Shown here one piece after another: positions 1-13,800 of a stretch of 64,000 nt of DNA. Both the position numbers and the translations under genes were made by a program. The first letter of the stretch is position 1. The number at the start of each line of letters is the position of its first letter. This stretch comes from Acanthaster planci. Lineage: Eukaryota; Echinodermata; Asteroidea; Valvatida; Acanthasteridae. The notes beneath the pieces are model-generated. The model was given only the letters and a program-made list of their open reading frames with translations. It did not search any database and was not told where the DNA came from. The stretch lies in the NCBI RefSeq assembly GCF_001949145.1, contig NW_019091360.1:2341157-2405156 (forward strand), given 5' to 3'.

Positions 1-1677
1 CATTACTGGAGAGGCATAATTTTGTTGCTGTGGCCATTTGCGGCAGTGGTGCTGGTTTCCTAAGGCCTTGCTTTGCATCGGTCATTGTGGCTTCTTGCAT
101 GTTGCCATGGGTAAAGGAGTGTATCAGGAGACACGACAGGACAGCAACTTGTAATTTCTCCACAGGAATACAGTGTAACTAATGCGGAGTCGTACATGTA
201 CCTTCGCAATCCGTGGGAAGTCGACACTCTGGTAAACACACAAAAACCCTATAGAATTGCCTTAATGCCATTTTTTCCAGGGGGAGGGTCTCTCTCTCTC
301 TCTCTCGCTTTCTGGGATGTAGGGCCAGAGCTTGCTTTTGAGTGCAGAGGGTTTAGGACTGGTTTGTGCAGCAAGTTTGGACAGATAATTAAACTTGGAA
401 TTGTTTTGGAAAACTGACCAATTGAGAATGGTGGAGGTTCTAAGGGCAGGATTGCTCGGCCACAGTGTGTGTGCCTCATTTACCAATATCTGAAGTAAGG
501 TAGGTTAGAGATCTCTCGTCATAAATGATACAGTGTTGTACCAGATTTAATTGATAGGAACTGTAGAAATTTAAATTTGGCATAATAATATGAAATAATG
601 CTGCGTATAAGTATGTCAGAAATATTAACAAAACTTCAATATCATTGTGAAGTCCAGACATAAACTACTATGTACATGTAAGTAGTGTTTCCGTTTTTCC
701 AACAAGCACGAATTAAGAGGCAATAGCAGAATGAAATTGCTTCTATGGTTTTTATTTTTTTGGGGGGGAAGTGTTGCCATTTCCTTAGCTGTAGTTTCAT
801 TTACCAGTAGATGTATACAAAAAAAAATCTGTGCTTTTTAAAAATATTAAGTAATTTTATTTTTTTTTTGTAACTATACACCCTATGTGGGGTTTTGCAT
901 GAAAAGTGTAGCAATGGGAAAGGAAAGGGAATACCTGGGAAGTACCAGCTTGTACTTCAGTTTAATTTGCTTATTTCATTTTGGTGGCTATGGTGGTGGT
1001 GCCTTCCATCTTGCTTGCGTATGAGATATCTTAACTGTTGATAGGAGAAAAGTGTGACATCTTACATGATTAGGAGCCCTCTATTTACCAGCAGCTGCTG
1101 CCGTTTAGCAGAATTTCTGTTTGCACCAACATTATTAGTGTGTGTCACCATAGAGACGTAGTGCTGCAGCCCATTATATGTAATGCCAAATACACTTTAC
1201 TCAGTGATCTTGTCCAGTCACATATCTGCTCCCATCATATAAGGAAATCAATATTTTTGCTGTGTCTGTTTTTTTTGGGGGGGGGTTTTGTTTTTGTTTT
1301 TGGTGTCTTTCTTTTTTTTCTTTTTTGTAGTTCCAGGTAAGTCTCTGTTCTGCAAAGGATTGTAATTATGCGTGGCGTCTTGTTGCAGCTTTTTAACTCT
1401 CCACTTAACAGTTTTCAAGTCTAACTCTCTCCACCTTGAAATTTTGAATTTGTTTCTTTGGAAGGTGCTTGATTGTAAAAAATCAAATTTTAACAAGAAT
1501 TTTATTATTCTGAGCTATTTATTAAACAAACTCTAAAACTAGAAATGTTCTGAGAATATGGAGAAAAAATTAGAAGCTTTATGGAAGCAGAAGTTTCAAA
1601 TCTTAATCGAAGCTCACGTCTTCCCCCATTCTTGCATTATCTGCCCACCCTGATGCCTCCTGTCACTGTGGCAACAG
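1..1677 (+). other. Intron of gene 1 (upstream part open)
   Basis: No exon recognised. It holds a short (TC)n run at 289-306 and poly-T and poly-G tracts (e.g. 1270-1285). It belongs to gene 1 because exon A opens behind an acceptor with no start codon. Confidence 0.6.
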
Positions 1678-1875
1678 GAGAAGAAGACGATGGAGTCCTC
1701 CAGCTCTAGTGAGAGCGAGAGTGAGAGCTCGGAGGATGACAGCAAGAACCGATCCGCCAAGAACCGCGGCAGCCTCAACCACAACAAGCCAGGCGAGGTC
1801 AACACCAGGCAAGCCAACCGAGCCGGGAATCTACCCCAAGTCCCTGCCACCCCAACAACGCCTGCAAAGAAAGAG
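1678..1875 (+). CDS. PPP1R12A: Gene 1 exon A: acidic Ser/Glu stretch
   Basis: Acceptor ...GTGGCAACAG before 1678, donor GAG|GTAACG after 1875, phase 0 to 0, 66 codons. It encodes [20 protein letters not shown] followed by a Lys/Asn/Pro linker ending TPTTPAKKE. This corresponds to the acidic Ser/Glu-rich segment after the ankyrin repeats of MYPT1. The ATG at 1690 is an internal Met, not a start, since the frame is open to the acceptor. The acceptor's pyrimidine tract is modest, so the 5' border is slightly less certain than the 3' border. Confidence 0.8.
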
Positions 1876-4800
1876 GTAACGGCCAGTGTTGTATTTGAGT
1901 CCATCACAAGTACCTGTAAGTCCATCACAAGTCAAAAGTTATTCAGTCTTCAGCCATTTCACAAGCTATTCAAAATGAGCCGTGAGAAAAGCATTCTTTT
2001 GTCATTCTTCACCCTGTGACTTATGACAGGCTATGTGACGGGACTTGTGACAGGACTTGTGATTGACTCGAGTACAACAGCGATAACAGCAACACTGTCT
2101 GTCACTTCTGAAATAAGATTCAGGCCCTATGATTTGAAAGATTTTCTTTGCTATAAGAAGTTTTCAAAACATCCAATGTAGACATTGGTTAAATGGCAGT
2201 TAGCAGTTAATTAGTTACCCAGTTACATAGAGAATGATGCAGATTCTGTGTTAGCATATTAAACCAGGTGCAACTGTCTACCATGGCTCGTGTCCTTGGG
2301 CATGGGTCGATGCAGCTTTTAGGGTGACATATGGGTACTGTATGGCAAAGAGGTGATATCAGTGAGGGAGGGGTGGTTATGATACCAATTTTTCAAGATA
2401 TGGTACATGTTTTACTTGTCAGGTCACAGTACTAATTGCACTGAGGTACATTATCTTGATCTTTCACATGTAACAGTCACTTTGAATTCATGGAGTCGTT
2501 GAATTCACTCACTAATTTGCCCTCATGCAGTGCATGTGTAGCTTATAATTCCGGCGTCTGTAAGTCTGCGAATCTGACAGAAGTAGTCTTTGACTTTATT
2601 GAGGGTCAAACAATGCAATGCAGATTTTGGTATCAGACGGATCACAGCATTCCGTTATTGCAGTTTTCATGTTTGGCAAAGTAATTTGTCAATCTCAGAT
2701 ATCACTTTGAGGAGAGTAGCACTAATCCACCCCTTTTTTCTTATGTGACTCCTCCCCCTTAGGTCCCCAGCTTCTCCCCCAAGCCACTGCAGCCCCCAAG
2801 GCAAGACTCCAAGGAGGAAGCCACTCCGGCCTGGCGGCAGGGCCTGCGGAAGTCGGGCAGTGCCAGCGTGGTGGCTGACACTGTCCAGAAACCGGACAAG
2901 GAGCCAGAGAAGCTGCCCCGGTCATCATCCAGTCCCAAGCTGACCATGACGGAGGAGCGGGCCAAGGTAAAGACCTGTAAGGTTGAGGCTGGGGGGAGGG
3001 AGTCAAGGGACTGGTAGGTCTGGTTCCAGCCTCTCCACTTAGAGGACAGGTGTTGAATGCCGTGAGGTTCCCAGTGTAGCTGCCTGGTTTCCTGTGTCAG
3101 ACTTAATGTATACTTCATTTCTGGTCCATCAAGCTTGAACAGTTTCAGTATTGATGTTTGAAATTCTGCTTGGGCATTATTGTGGCTTGATAGATTCAAG
3201 AACTTGCTTGGTGTCCAAGCTCTAAAATGAGTCAGCTAGAATGTGTTGTGACGTATATTGGCTGCGACTGTTTCTCAGGGGAAGTTCAAACGATAACTAT
3301 TAATTGACCACTTTTCAAGTTTTCCCCGGTAATCTCTGCAAAAAATATATTCTGGATACCGGGTAAAAATCAATCAGTGGTTGACTAATGGTCATAGCTT
3401 GAACTTGTCTTCAGCTTGCCATTGGCTTATCATGTCTCATATGTTTGTATTTTCTCAGCAATCAGTCAGTGAGAGGCAGGATAGGCTAGGGCGGCTAACG
3501 GAGGACAAGCCGGTTGAAACCAAAACGTCGGAACCGAAGCCCGAAGAAAAACCCGGCAGGTGAGTCCACCAGTGGGCCATCATCATCATTACTGCATCTC
3601 ACAGTGCTGATTGGTCCTGTCAATGTCATACTACATTCCTCTATAACTAGCTCATTGCAAACTGGCTTTCGGAGTTACTGAAACGGGAAGTCAAAAATAA
3701 TAAAATGACTTTGGGTAAAAGTTGTCAGAAGGGGCTGAAACTTAAAGGTTTAGGGTTGTTCTTTAGTTCATTTGCATTAGTTAGTTAATCTAGAAATCTG
3801 TACTTAAGAGGCCTGGGTGTTGGTTGAGGGTAGGAAGATAGAGAGGTCATTCTTCAAAGAAGGCAGGGATTTCTCAAAGGAAAAGGTTTTTTCTTGATCC
3901 ATTTCAACACTGTACATGTGCATGGCAGTGATGTGTATGGACAGGGAGTGACTGAGTCACATTGGGTCGGTACACATGCAAAGTGGAAGCGCTGCTTGCT
4001 GCATCACAAATAGCCTGTGCACTTGTCTGCTGGCTGCTATCTAATACAACTATTTTTTACTGGAGAATGCCGAGAAGGATTTTGGAAATAATTTCAAAAG
4101 GTAATTTTTGGGAAGGTTGGTTAGACCGATCCAGCAAGCCCCGCCCACAGTGCACGTAGGCTCTCAAGATGTGCTCTCCTCCAAAGCCACAATAAATGTT
4201 CCTGCTGCGTGCATTATATGCATCGTACATGTGCTCATGTTGGACTTTGGTGCACGCATGTCAGACATACATGTACATGTACAGTCATGGCTGCGATTGG
4301 CCAGAATGCAGTAGGGCTGGGCTCAATGGATTAGTCTGTTGGCTGTGTAAAGGAAGTGATTGCTCACTTTGCCCTGTTATTCTAACTGTTACCACACACA
4401 ATGACCGGCTTTGTTGTGACAGCTGACTGTAAAACCAATCTTTGAGAGCAATTCAGTGGAAAATCTGCCCAAAAATAGTGCTGTCAATGATGAAGAACGT
4501 TTATTTGTAAACGATCGGGAACGATTCCTGTGAATCGGGCAGATTCAAATCTACAAGTAATCACTGTTACTGCTCAGTTACCCAGCAAAGCCTAGTTGTC
4601 ACCATGTAAATGCATGCCTGTTTTCCTGTTTTTAATAGCAACCCTGTAATATTTAAAACTTGGTTTCCTGTCTCCAACATTTCTTTGTTAAATGAAATGC
4701 ATGTTGTTCTCCCTTCCATCACAACTCTGATTTTAATACTGCATGAGCGTCAGAACTTCCTGTGAGTCAAGGTGGCTAGAGCAAAAGTCACACGAAGGCA

Positions 4801-7800
4801 TTTCAGAAGCTCTTTGTGCTAGATTTCACCTTTGTGTGTCACTCTCCTCAATCTGATGGGAGGAGCCTCGGAATACTAGGAGTCATCAGTCAGTTCAAGT
4901 TGTATGGTAGCCCACAGGAATTTCTGTGCAGTTCAAAGTTTTCTCAGTGTGACACCCCCTTCCCTCCATCGTTTTTTCCCTTCACCATTTCCCCCACCCT
5001 TTGCTCATTTTAACACCCTCGCAGGGAGTACGGAATTTCCTCGCGAGGCGGGTCGTTCACGAGACGTCCCCGCATCATTGCCGATGTAACCACCGACCAG
5101 GACAAAGGCCCGGACACTGACCGGAACACGACCATAACCGCAACCATAACCACCACCACTACCCCTTCTGTAACCACGGCAACAACTACCGTTCCAACAA
5201 ACGGGAGAAGGTAAAACTGAGGCAGGAGGGGGACCGCAATGTAAAAGGAAGGGGGGTCTTCTTTGATTCATTCAGAGCCCTGCTTTCCTCGACATATTCT
5301 CAAACTGTTCATTGTCAGTGACTGTTTCTTACCTGTCTCTGTGTGTACCATACCTTCTTGTTAGCAATCGTTAACCCATCTAAGGCTTGTTTGTTGGTTT
5401 GTTTGTGTACCTGTGTGTTCATTTGACATCTTAATGCCTGTTGAACTGTTATGGTACAGTTGTCCATTCCAATCTTTTCCCTTTTTTATCCTGTTGTGTT
5501 TACGTCTACTGTTATATGTTGTTTTCACCAAGTTGTTTTACATGGAATATCACTAATGAATGTACTGCCCTTGTTATGTTCATTGAGCTCTTCTTTTACA
5601 AGGTGTGGGCTAGCCTTTATTGTTGCCATAGTTACACTGCCTCCTTCACAGTGAGGATCCATACATAGCCAATTTATTGTCAAGCGTCTGACAGAAAGAT
5701 ACCACATTAATGAATTATGCCAACTATTTCCTCCTTGTAACTCAGTTTTCTGACGCATTTTAACCAAATCTTGGAGGATTTCTTGAAGTGATTGTCATGA
5801 AGCGAGTTGTTACGATTAACAGATTGCCCCCGTTGAGAAATTGTTTCTCCATTTCATCCTCCAATTTGTCCGTCTTTTCATATTTTTTTCCATAACCATG
5901 CGTGGTGTGATTCTTATTACAATCTAATGTTGCCCAGGTTTCTGACTTTCCTTCCGTTGTTCACAATAACATTTTCCAAAGCTCATAATATTGGTGATAC
6001 CCTGGTTTAGTCATCCCCTGCCATCTTTGCCTTATGTTTTCTGAGTGAACCAGCAGTTTGTCCACTTTTGTTAGGTCGTACATGACACCTGCCAAGGACG
6101 AGGAGTCGGAAACGCAACGTAGAGTAAGGGCTAAGCGGGAAAGGTCATCACGGAGATCAACTCAGGTTTGTGAGACCAAAATGATTCTCTTTAGTACTGT
6201 GCCAGCATGTCCCTGAGCAAGGCGCCTTTCGGCAATCGCTACCTCTGCCCACATAGACGGAAATGGGTTCTCACAGGTGGCAGTTTTTAACATGGTAACT
6301 TGGATGCCTTTGTCTGTGAGGAAGGTGCTTGGCTATCAGTCGTCTATCCTGGATCGCAATGTGGGTGTCAGTTGATTTCAATGAATTTACTTGAAAGCTG
6401 TTTCACTTCAGAACACGGTACGGCCAGTACTGGTCAAGATGAAAAACTCTACAAATCACTCCCAAGTCGTGACCAGATTTGATTGATTTCTTTTTGTATT
6501 TCAGGGAGTGACAGCAGAAGACTTAGAGGGTGCTAAGACTGCAATTCAAAAGAAAGATGACAAGGAGAAAGACAATAAGAACGAACCCCAGAAGGTAAGA
6601 GCTGGCACTGGGCTCAAGGTGAAAGCTGCCGGGCGGCCTAATTGCAGGTGGTTGGGTGTTGCCGGTGTAAGGGTATCGCTGCTCCAAGGGGCAAATATCG
6701 GTTCATGGGTGCTGCAGATAAAAGCCCCCCCCCACCTGTCAAAATGGTAACGGTGCCTAAGGTGCATTGCACAAAGCTTAATCAGAGCAGTTCGCACAGT
6801 GCATCCCTTGTAAGCTTTCCCCCACTGAGCAATTAATTCTGTGTTTGGAAACCTATCTATACACAACATGTATTCAATTCAAACTGCACGCTTACTGTCT
6901 TTGCAGATCTGAACAGATCAGCACTTTCATGTGTAGCTATGCACAATTCAAACACAGTAAGCCTTCTGTGCACCTCTTGAACGTGTTGTAGCCAGAGAAA
7001 CAGTGTCTTGAAATATCAGAGCATTCACTCAGACTTTCCTCCCCCTCCCCTAAAAAATCTAAGCATGATAATATGATAATAATTTTCAGCTGTCTTGCGA
7101 ATTTGTTTTTTTGCAAAAATTCATCCAACTTGTCCCCCTCGTAAAAAGGAAAATCAGTACACAGCATTTAGTAGAAAAAAGAACAAGACCCACATTTGTG
7201 AGCGACATTTTGGTCTGACTCAATAGGATAATAAGAAAGAAGAGGAGCCTCCTAGGCCATCTCGGAGAATTGGAAGGGTATCACTTACGAGCAACAAGGA
7301 GGTATGTCACTGGGCGGTTCACAGACCACGCCTCACTTGCCGTTATCCCCTCCCATTCTTTCCTTTCCACTTCCCAACCAGAGTATTGTCTCTTTTTTTT
7401 TACGCTTGCTGTGTTAATATGCTTATTCTGGCTTGGCTTTGCTCTTTCTCATGTCATGCCTTTCGGATGTGCATTGAACACCAGACAGGCGTGGACTTAA
7501 CCAAGATACAGTGATTTTGATTGGCTATTTTGAAACTGGTGTTCAGCTTTCTGTGTGAGCTGATCACCTCCAAGTAGGAAACCTGTCTCATCAATAATAA
7601 AATTAGGTGTCAAATTTGGTGGAGAACTTGGATTGCAGCTTTTTCAATTCTCAAGTCATTGTTTCCTGTTAGTGAAGAATTATTGGGGTGGAAAGTTTCT
7701 AGAAAAGGTTGGCCGTGAGAATAGAGGTGGACCACCAAATTTAAAACTGCATTCCCGAGAGCCAGTTCTGTATTCCGACAGTGCATGCGCCACCTGAGGC

Positions 7801-10800
7801 TATTTGGAAACAAAAACGCACACCCAAAATAGTCTGTCCTATTAATGCAGCCATAAGCTGACTCACGTGGGTCTTTTGTTCCTGAAGACTTTGGCTTTTT
7901 GAAACACTGAACTGGCTCATTGATGGTGGATAAAACAAATTAATACCTATATAAAGAGTGTTTTTATGATGTACATGTATGTCATTGCACTCACCTGCTT
8001 AAATAGGTGACAGTTGACCACAGCCTTGTTATAGTGAATAAGGTCTCTTCCTGGAGATAAGATTCCGTGTAGAATAAGCATTCTGCAAGTTGAGTTTGAA
8101 TAAAATCTGGCACACTGAGTTCCTTAAAGTTAATTTAAATGAACCTCACAATTTGAATTCTCCGTACTAAAGACACTCTTCCTGTACCTCGTGATTCGGG
8201 GCAAGGTTTTGCTTAGTTACATAAGAGACGCCTTGCATCAATACACTGTTTCAATTAATAAGAAGGGCGCAAAGGAACCAGTCCATTCCAGATATGGTGG
8301 TCGCTATGCAAAAGCTTGCCCCGAATCATGAGGTATGATAACAGTGTCTTTAGTCTGGGGAATTCAAATTGTCATGTTTATGTGCAGTCAGATAACCCAG
8401 TGTACCAGATTTTATTTAACTCGCAAATGGCTCATTTGGAGGCTCTGCAACATTACAGAGTACTGTCTGCCATATTGAATTCACTGCTTCTGGTTTGTTT
8501 GTAGTACTTATGTTTGTCCAAGACCACTCATTGTGTGTGTTGCATGCATCCTCACATGTAGTTAAAACAACGAAGTACATTGTGTGTCTAGATAATCCTG
8601 CCTGCATTTGTATTAAGGGCAGACATTTCCAGTGTGTTTCACATATTTCTACCCTTCTTTTATATTAGCCTATTTTGCCATTGTTTGATATTGCGAGCTT
8701 TCCTTGTAGCCCGTTCGACCAAGCACGCAGTACAGAAACTGCATCATGTCAACCTATATTGAAAAATGCATTGATGAGGGAGTTGCAGTTCCAGAAATTA
8801 AGACCTCGTCTTGCTCACTTTTCACAGAAAGTGTCACGCGCTGTGCAGTTTCTTCTGGTTTCTTGGGAAGTTCAAGTAGAGAACATTATGAGTCGTGCGG
8901 TACATTGACTGAAGATAGATGGCATGAGAGTCCAAAATGTTTCCCTCAGTGAGAACGAGGAAAAACCCCTTTGACAAAATAACACATGCCACACTCTGCC
9001 AAGATGGTGTCATTTCCACCAGACACCCTACTGACTTCTTCACTTGTTCATTAGGTTCTGGCGTCATCTGATCACCAGTGTGACTCCCCCCCCATCCATT
9101 ATCCATCACGAGGCCAGCTTTCATTTGAGACAGCTGGAGTTTTTCAGAGCAAACACCAGTCAATTATAAATCATCATTGAAACAATTAGAAATTGCTCTC
9201 ACACATGGCAGGTCAAATTAGTTTAGCCATCAGACACTTCCGCACACAGAGCACTACATAGAAAAATGGACTGGTCACTTTTACCCATAAATTGTCAGGA
9301 TGTTTTTTTCACATTGTTAATTCATGGGGGGATCAGTGGAATGAGACTAATCAAAGTACAGCCGCTATTCTTTTTTTTTTCGTCCTGCTTTCATTAGATA
9401 CATTAGAATGTTTAGTACCCCCAAAAAATTAAGAATCAAAGTCACATACACGTGGCAATTGACATGGTTGTTCCATCAGTTCTTAGAAGCAAGCTTAAGA
9501 AGCAGTTATGTGAACCCTTTTCCACATTTTTTCCTGGTAATACCGAGCTCTCCACAATTACTGCCGGTCTGCGGTGTTATTCCACCCAAAGTTCTGACGT
9601 TAATGATGATATACTGCACACAAATGCTTCCCCATGGGCACTTAATCTTTTCATATGGCCCGACAAAGGGCCTTCCACTCTCCCAACCTGATGCGTCGTG
9701 ATGCCAAGTGCACCCCTTCCTCCTCGACCCCCCCCCCACAAAATGTACTTCACAGGTCATCCTCCTGAGGTCGTTGAACTCCTGCATTTCTGACTGCGGC
9801 TGCAACTCCAACTGATAAGAGGGCCACTTGACTTCTACATGTAACTCATAAATGGCCCATTCTGAATTACCCAGCATTTCCTGTAATGCCCTTGCCTGCT
9901 TGAGGAGGGTGCGGAAGGCAGATTCTGTGGCGCAGATGGAGATAACGCATGGGATAATTACCAGACACCTCACTTTTTTTTTTTGAAGTAAACAAATTAC
10001 CTCACTGTGTGTGATACCACTTAATCCCAGGGCCCTGATATTCTCATCTCATCTGACGGTGGAAACGAGCTCTTGTTTGCCGCATATTCAGCAGGGGTTG
10101 GATTGTGGTCGGGTCTTATGGTATTGGACTCTAACAATTTTGAAAGTATTGAGGAGAACAAAAATAACAGTCACAACAAAACTAGGAATTGTCCACATTC
10201 GCAGAAGTTCTGTTTTGATATTTCTTTTGTCTTTAAAACATCTTGGGCAAATAATGAACCACTACGCTATTTTTGATATCGTTTGGCACGAATTTGCTTG
10301 AAATCACTGAAGTGCAAATTTAATTGGCATGAAATCGGCGAAAAAGAAACTAAATTTGCATGAAATTAAGTAGATAGAAATTTGTGTAAATTTTTAGCAT
10401 CTTACTGCTAAAAAGAGGTCTTTACTCTTTGAATACCTGTAAGAATGCCCTTCACATTCGTTTCCCTGTCCCCTTCCTATCTTGATCCACAATTATGAAT
10501 ACCAATACCTTGTAGATTCCGCACAGACAAAAAAAAATAAGCAGGCCCCATGTCTGAAGATCTCAGAGGACTGCTGTTTTAAGCCAATGATCGGAATGCA
10601 CCTCTAAGGGCCTGTCTTATTGTCTTGTCGACAGTCGCTGTTTAATTAACCGACAGACATCTCTTGGCTGGGCTCCCGTGGCGTGATGTACGGGCTGCCT
10701 GGCATGCCAGGCATTCCCAGGATGCCTCTGAGGGCATTTTCCCACGGTGCTGCCGTCAGTCCTTATTGGCAGAATACTAAATGACATGCTAATGAGACAG

Positions 10801-13800
10801 ACAGGTTTTGATCGTTCATTGCTGTGGGGGGGGGGTTGTAATCCCTGGAGCGAATCAATCGAAGAGTCTTTAGTCTTATTGAGAGTTAGATTTGGAAGTT
10901 CATGGAAAGGGGGTCGAAGATAACACTTTGATTGTTTTCACAGCCTCTGGGAAAGAAAATTAAAAAACCATTAGTGCGATGGAGGCTTTCGTGAAGACAG
11001 AAATGTGAAGAATCTGTACAATGAGTAAACACAGACACAAGGCAGTCTAATTTATAATAATTAAAATTTGGAGCATTCAGCAGAAGTAGGTTGCATTGAC
11101 AGAATGGCAAACATGTTTGTGCATGCAGACAGCTGTGTGATTTTGACTGTTGTCAATTTGAGAATTTTTACTTCTTGTACCAGTAATCCTACAGCTAGCT
11201 CATCTGTCCCTTGCCATCATTCCGCAGTGGTCTGTAGTTGTCACACAATGTCTTGTTTCATGGTGGGGGGGGTTTCCAGTCCCTGAGCCAGCCAACTATT
11301 GAAGCCGAAATGAGTCCCCTGTTTCAACTTGTTATGGCCCCATAAACATTTGGCTGCTAATTGAATACAACTCCCCCTTCTTTTTAGCCTCTGCTTACTC
11401 CCACAAGGGGCTCTTATGAAAGCAGAAACTTGGCAACTATTTACAGAGGAAAAAAAGCTCAGCACAAAAGATAGTTGCTGTTACACCTTAAAACACCTTC
11501 CGAGTCGAATATAACACAGTTAGACACATAATTCACAGCATAGGGATGTTTGGTCGGGAGCCTTCCTCTTGACTGAGCAGGGCCCAGCTTTGATTGACAA
11601 GGTGTGTTGCAGTATACCGCAACAAAAATAACTTAAATACATAACTATATCAAAGCATTTAGAAGGCGTACGGTATCTTTAATTCAAAGGTGCTGAATAT
11701 AATCAGTATCCCTGCCCAGTGGGCTCACAAAATATGAACATAATTAAAATCTCAGCCCAATGCTGTCATATCAGGCGCAAACGGTTGAACGTAAAGATCA
11801 TGCCTGCCCTCACAGGTACCCATTTACTCCTGGATGGAGAGAGGCACATGGGGGGTAAAGTGTCTCCATCAGCGTTGCGTCTGTCAAGGCATCCTTAACT
11901 TCCCTTCTCGTAATCATCCCTGTCCCTGTCACCATCTTCCTCTTTGCCTTGGAGCCCTTAATTGCCGCTCATCTGCTTCTCTCCATACCCCCTCCCCCAC
12001 TCCCTCCCCCCCCCTTCGAGCATATGAAATTCCCTACATTCTGCCAACAGACTGAAGTTTCTTCCTTTGAAGACAAAATTCTCCAAACATGTTTGTCTTG
12101 TCTGTTGTGCCCGATCATTGGTGACTAAAATGGAGGTTCTGACAAGTTGAGTTTAATCGTGTTCCCATTTGCCATGTGATTGGCTGAGGCACCGTGTTGC
12201 TGATTATGTCGGTCAAATTGTTCCCTCTGTGTAACGTTGGTAGTGTGCAGATCACTTCTTTACTGTTTCCCATAGACCCCAGTCTGTGATTAAGGGCATC
12301 TCAATTTCAGATGTTGAAGGAAAATGAGGAAGTGTGTTTTGAGGAAAACCCACAGGATGTAGGGACTGACAAAATCCAATAGACGTAAAACATACGACGT
12401 CACGCTTTGTTTACATGTGCGCTTTCCTATAGGAGCTTGATGGCACGCATCCGCCTCACTGTCGTAGGAAAGGAGACATGCAAACAAAGCATGGTGTCAT
12501 TATGTTACAGGTTTATTGATGTGATGGACCCAATGGCAAATCAAACTAGGGTCTCCAGAGGTCAAAGGTGAAGAAAGTACTACGCCAACCTGCCCATTGC
12601 ACCGGTACTTGTAAACCAAGTATTTACATGTAGGTTATAAATGCTTGTTGAGTAATTCACATTGTGCAAGATACATGTATTGCAAAAGTTGTTATAAAGC
12701 AAGAAATGGGATCCAAGACCATTTGGATCCCATCATTATTTGTTTCATGCTTTATGTCAGAAATCAACCCATTGCTCCTGTCAATCCACTTCACCCCGCT
12801 CTTCCTGAAACTTGAAAGGTCTCCCTCTGGTGTCTTCCTTGAGGGTTTGTGAGAATGAGGTCCTTGTGAGAACAATCGGCACCTGTTGCTAGGAAAAGCC
12901 TTTGAAAACCAGAGAAGGGGTGTCTATAATGTGACAGTTCTATACACTTTGGGGGGGGACTTTGTCTGGATTTATTTTATAGCGTGTTCCTTGGATATGA
13001 TGGTCTGGTGGAGAAATAATCATGTGTCGTCATTGTGCTGACTTCTTGTTTCTTTCTGGGGAGGACTGTCTGTTTCATAACTTGATAAAAACGACAAAAG
13101 TCAACTTTGTGGACAAGTTATGAAAACCTAACTGCTGGCGTATTATTATTGGGTTTTTTTTAGGGGGGATGGTGTTACCATGAACATTGTCTTGAAATTC
13201 TTTCATGAACAAAAGACATTCCTCCAAGCTTTCGTTTGACTTTGATGAGTTCCCGTGGATGAATTGTCAGTGAGCATGGCTATGGTATCAGAACAGCAAT
13301 GGAAAACAGAATTAAAGCATTTCGCATGATGAAGTTCGGCTGCCTTGGGCCCAAAAGGAATCTAAAGCTGTCACGCTTTTGGAATGATTGCCACATTGAT
13401 TGCTTCCTTGGATGGCCCTGATCTGAAAAATACAAGCGCACGAATGTTTACGTTTTTGTGAGAGCTGCGTAGGCAAGGAAATTCTCTCGCATTTAAAAAA
13501 AAGAAAGAAAAGAAAGCGCTTCGGCTCTGGCAAGATAGAGGTGACTACTAACAACACTCCGCTTTGCTTGAGGGAAGCGGTGCCTGCTATGACACTAGGT
13601 CAGTACACAACAAATTCACCCTTTGTATTAGTTTTTGTAATAGTTTCTAACTGAAAAAGGTCAAGATTTGGAAACCTGACAGTTGCGTCAAGGCAACGTG
13701 GAAGTACAAATTTTGAGGAGAATCTAAATGTTCATGAACAAGGAATTGTTTCACCGTGTGTCACTGTCTAACGTTGCACACCAAAACAAGGCCAAAGAGA

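Larger units (their letters stand above)
1876..6504 (+). other. Introns between gene 1 exons A-F
   Basis: Five introns (1876-2762, 2967-3458, 3560-5024, 5211-6074, 6166-6504). Contents seen: a direct repeat GTCCATCACAAGT at about 1898 and 1920, a short tandem GTGACRGGACTT around 2035-2065, an imperfect inverted repeat at 3280-3412 and TACATGTA palindromes near 4270. No other gene was recognised. Confidence 0.6.

Noticed and set aside
1690-2019. ATG at 1690 as a translation start
   Set aside because: The frame is open to a splice acceptor 12 bases upstream, and the encoded acidic stretch is internal in MYPT proteins. The ORF past 1875 is intron read-through.
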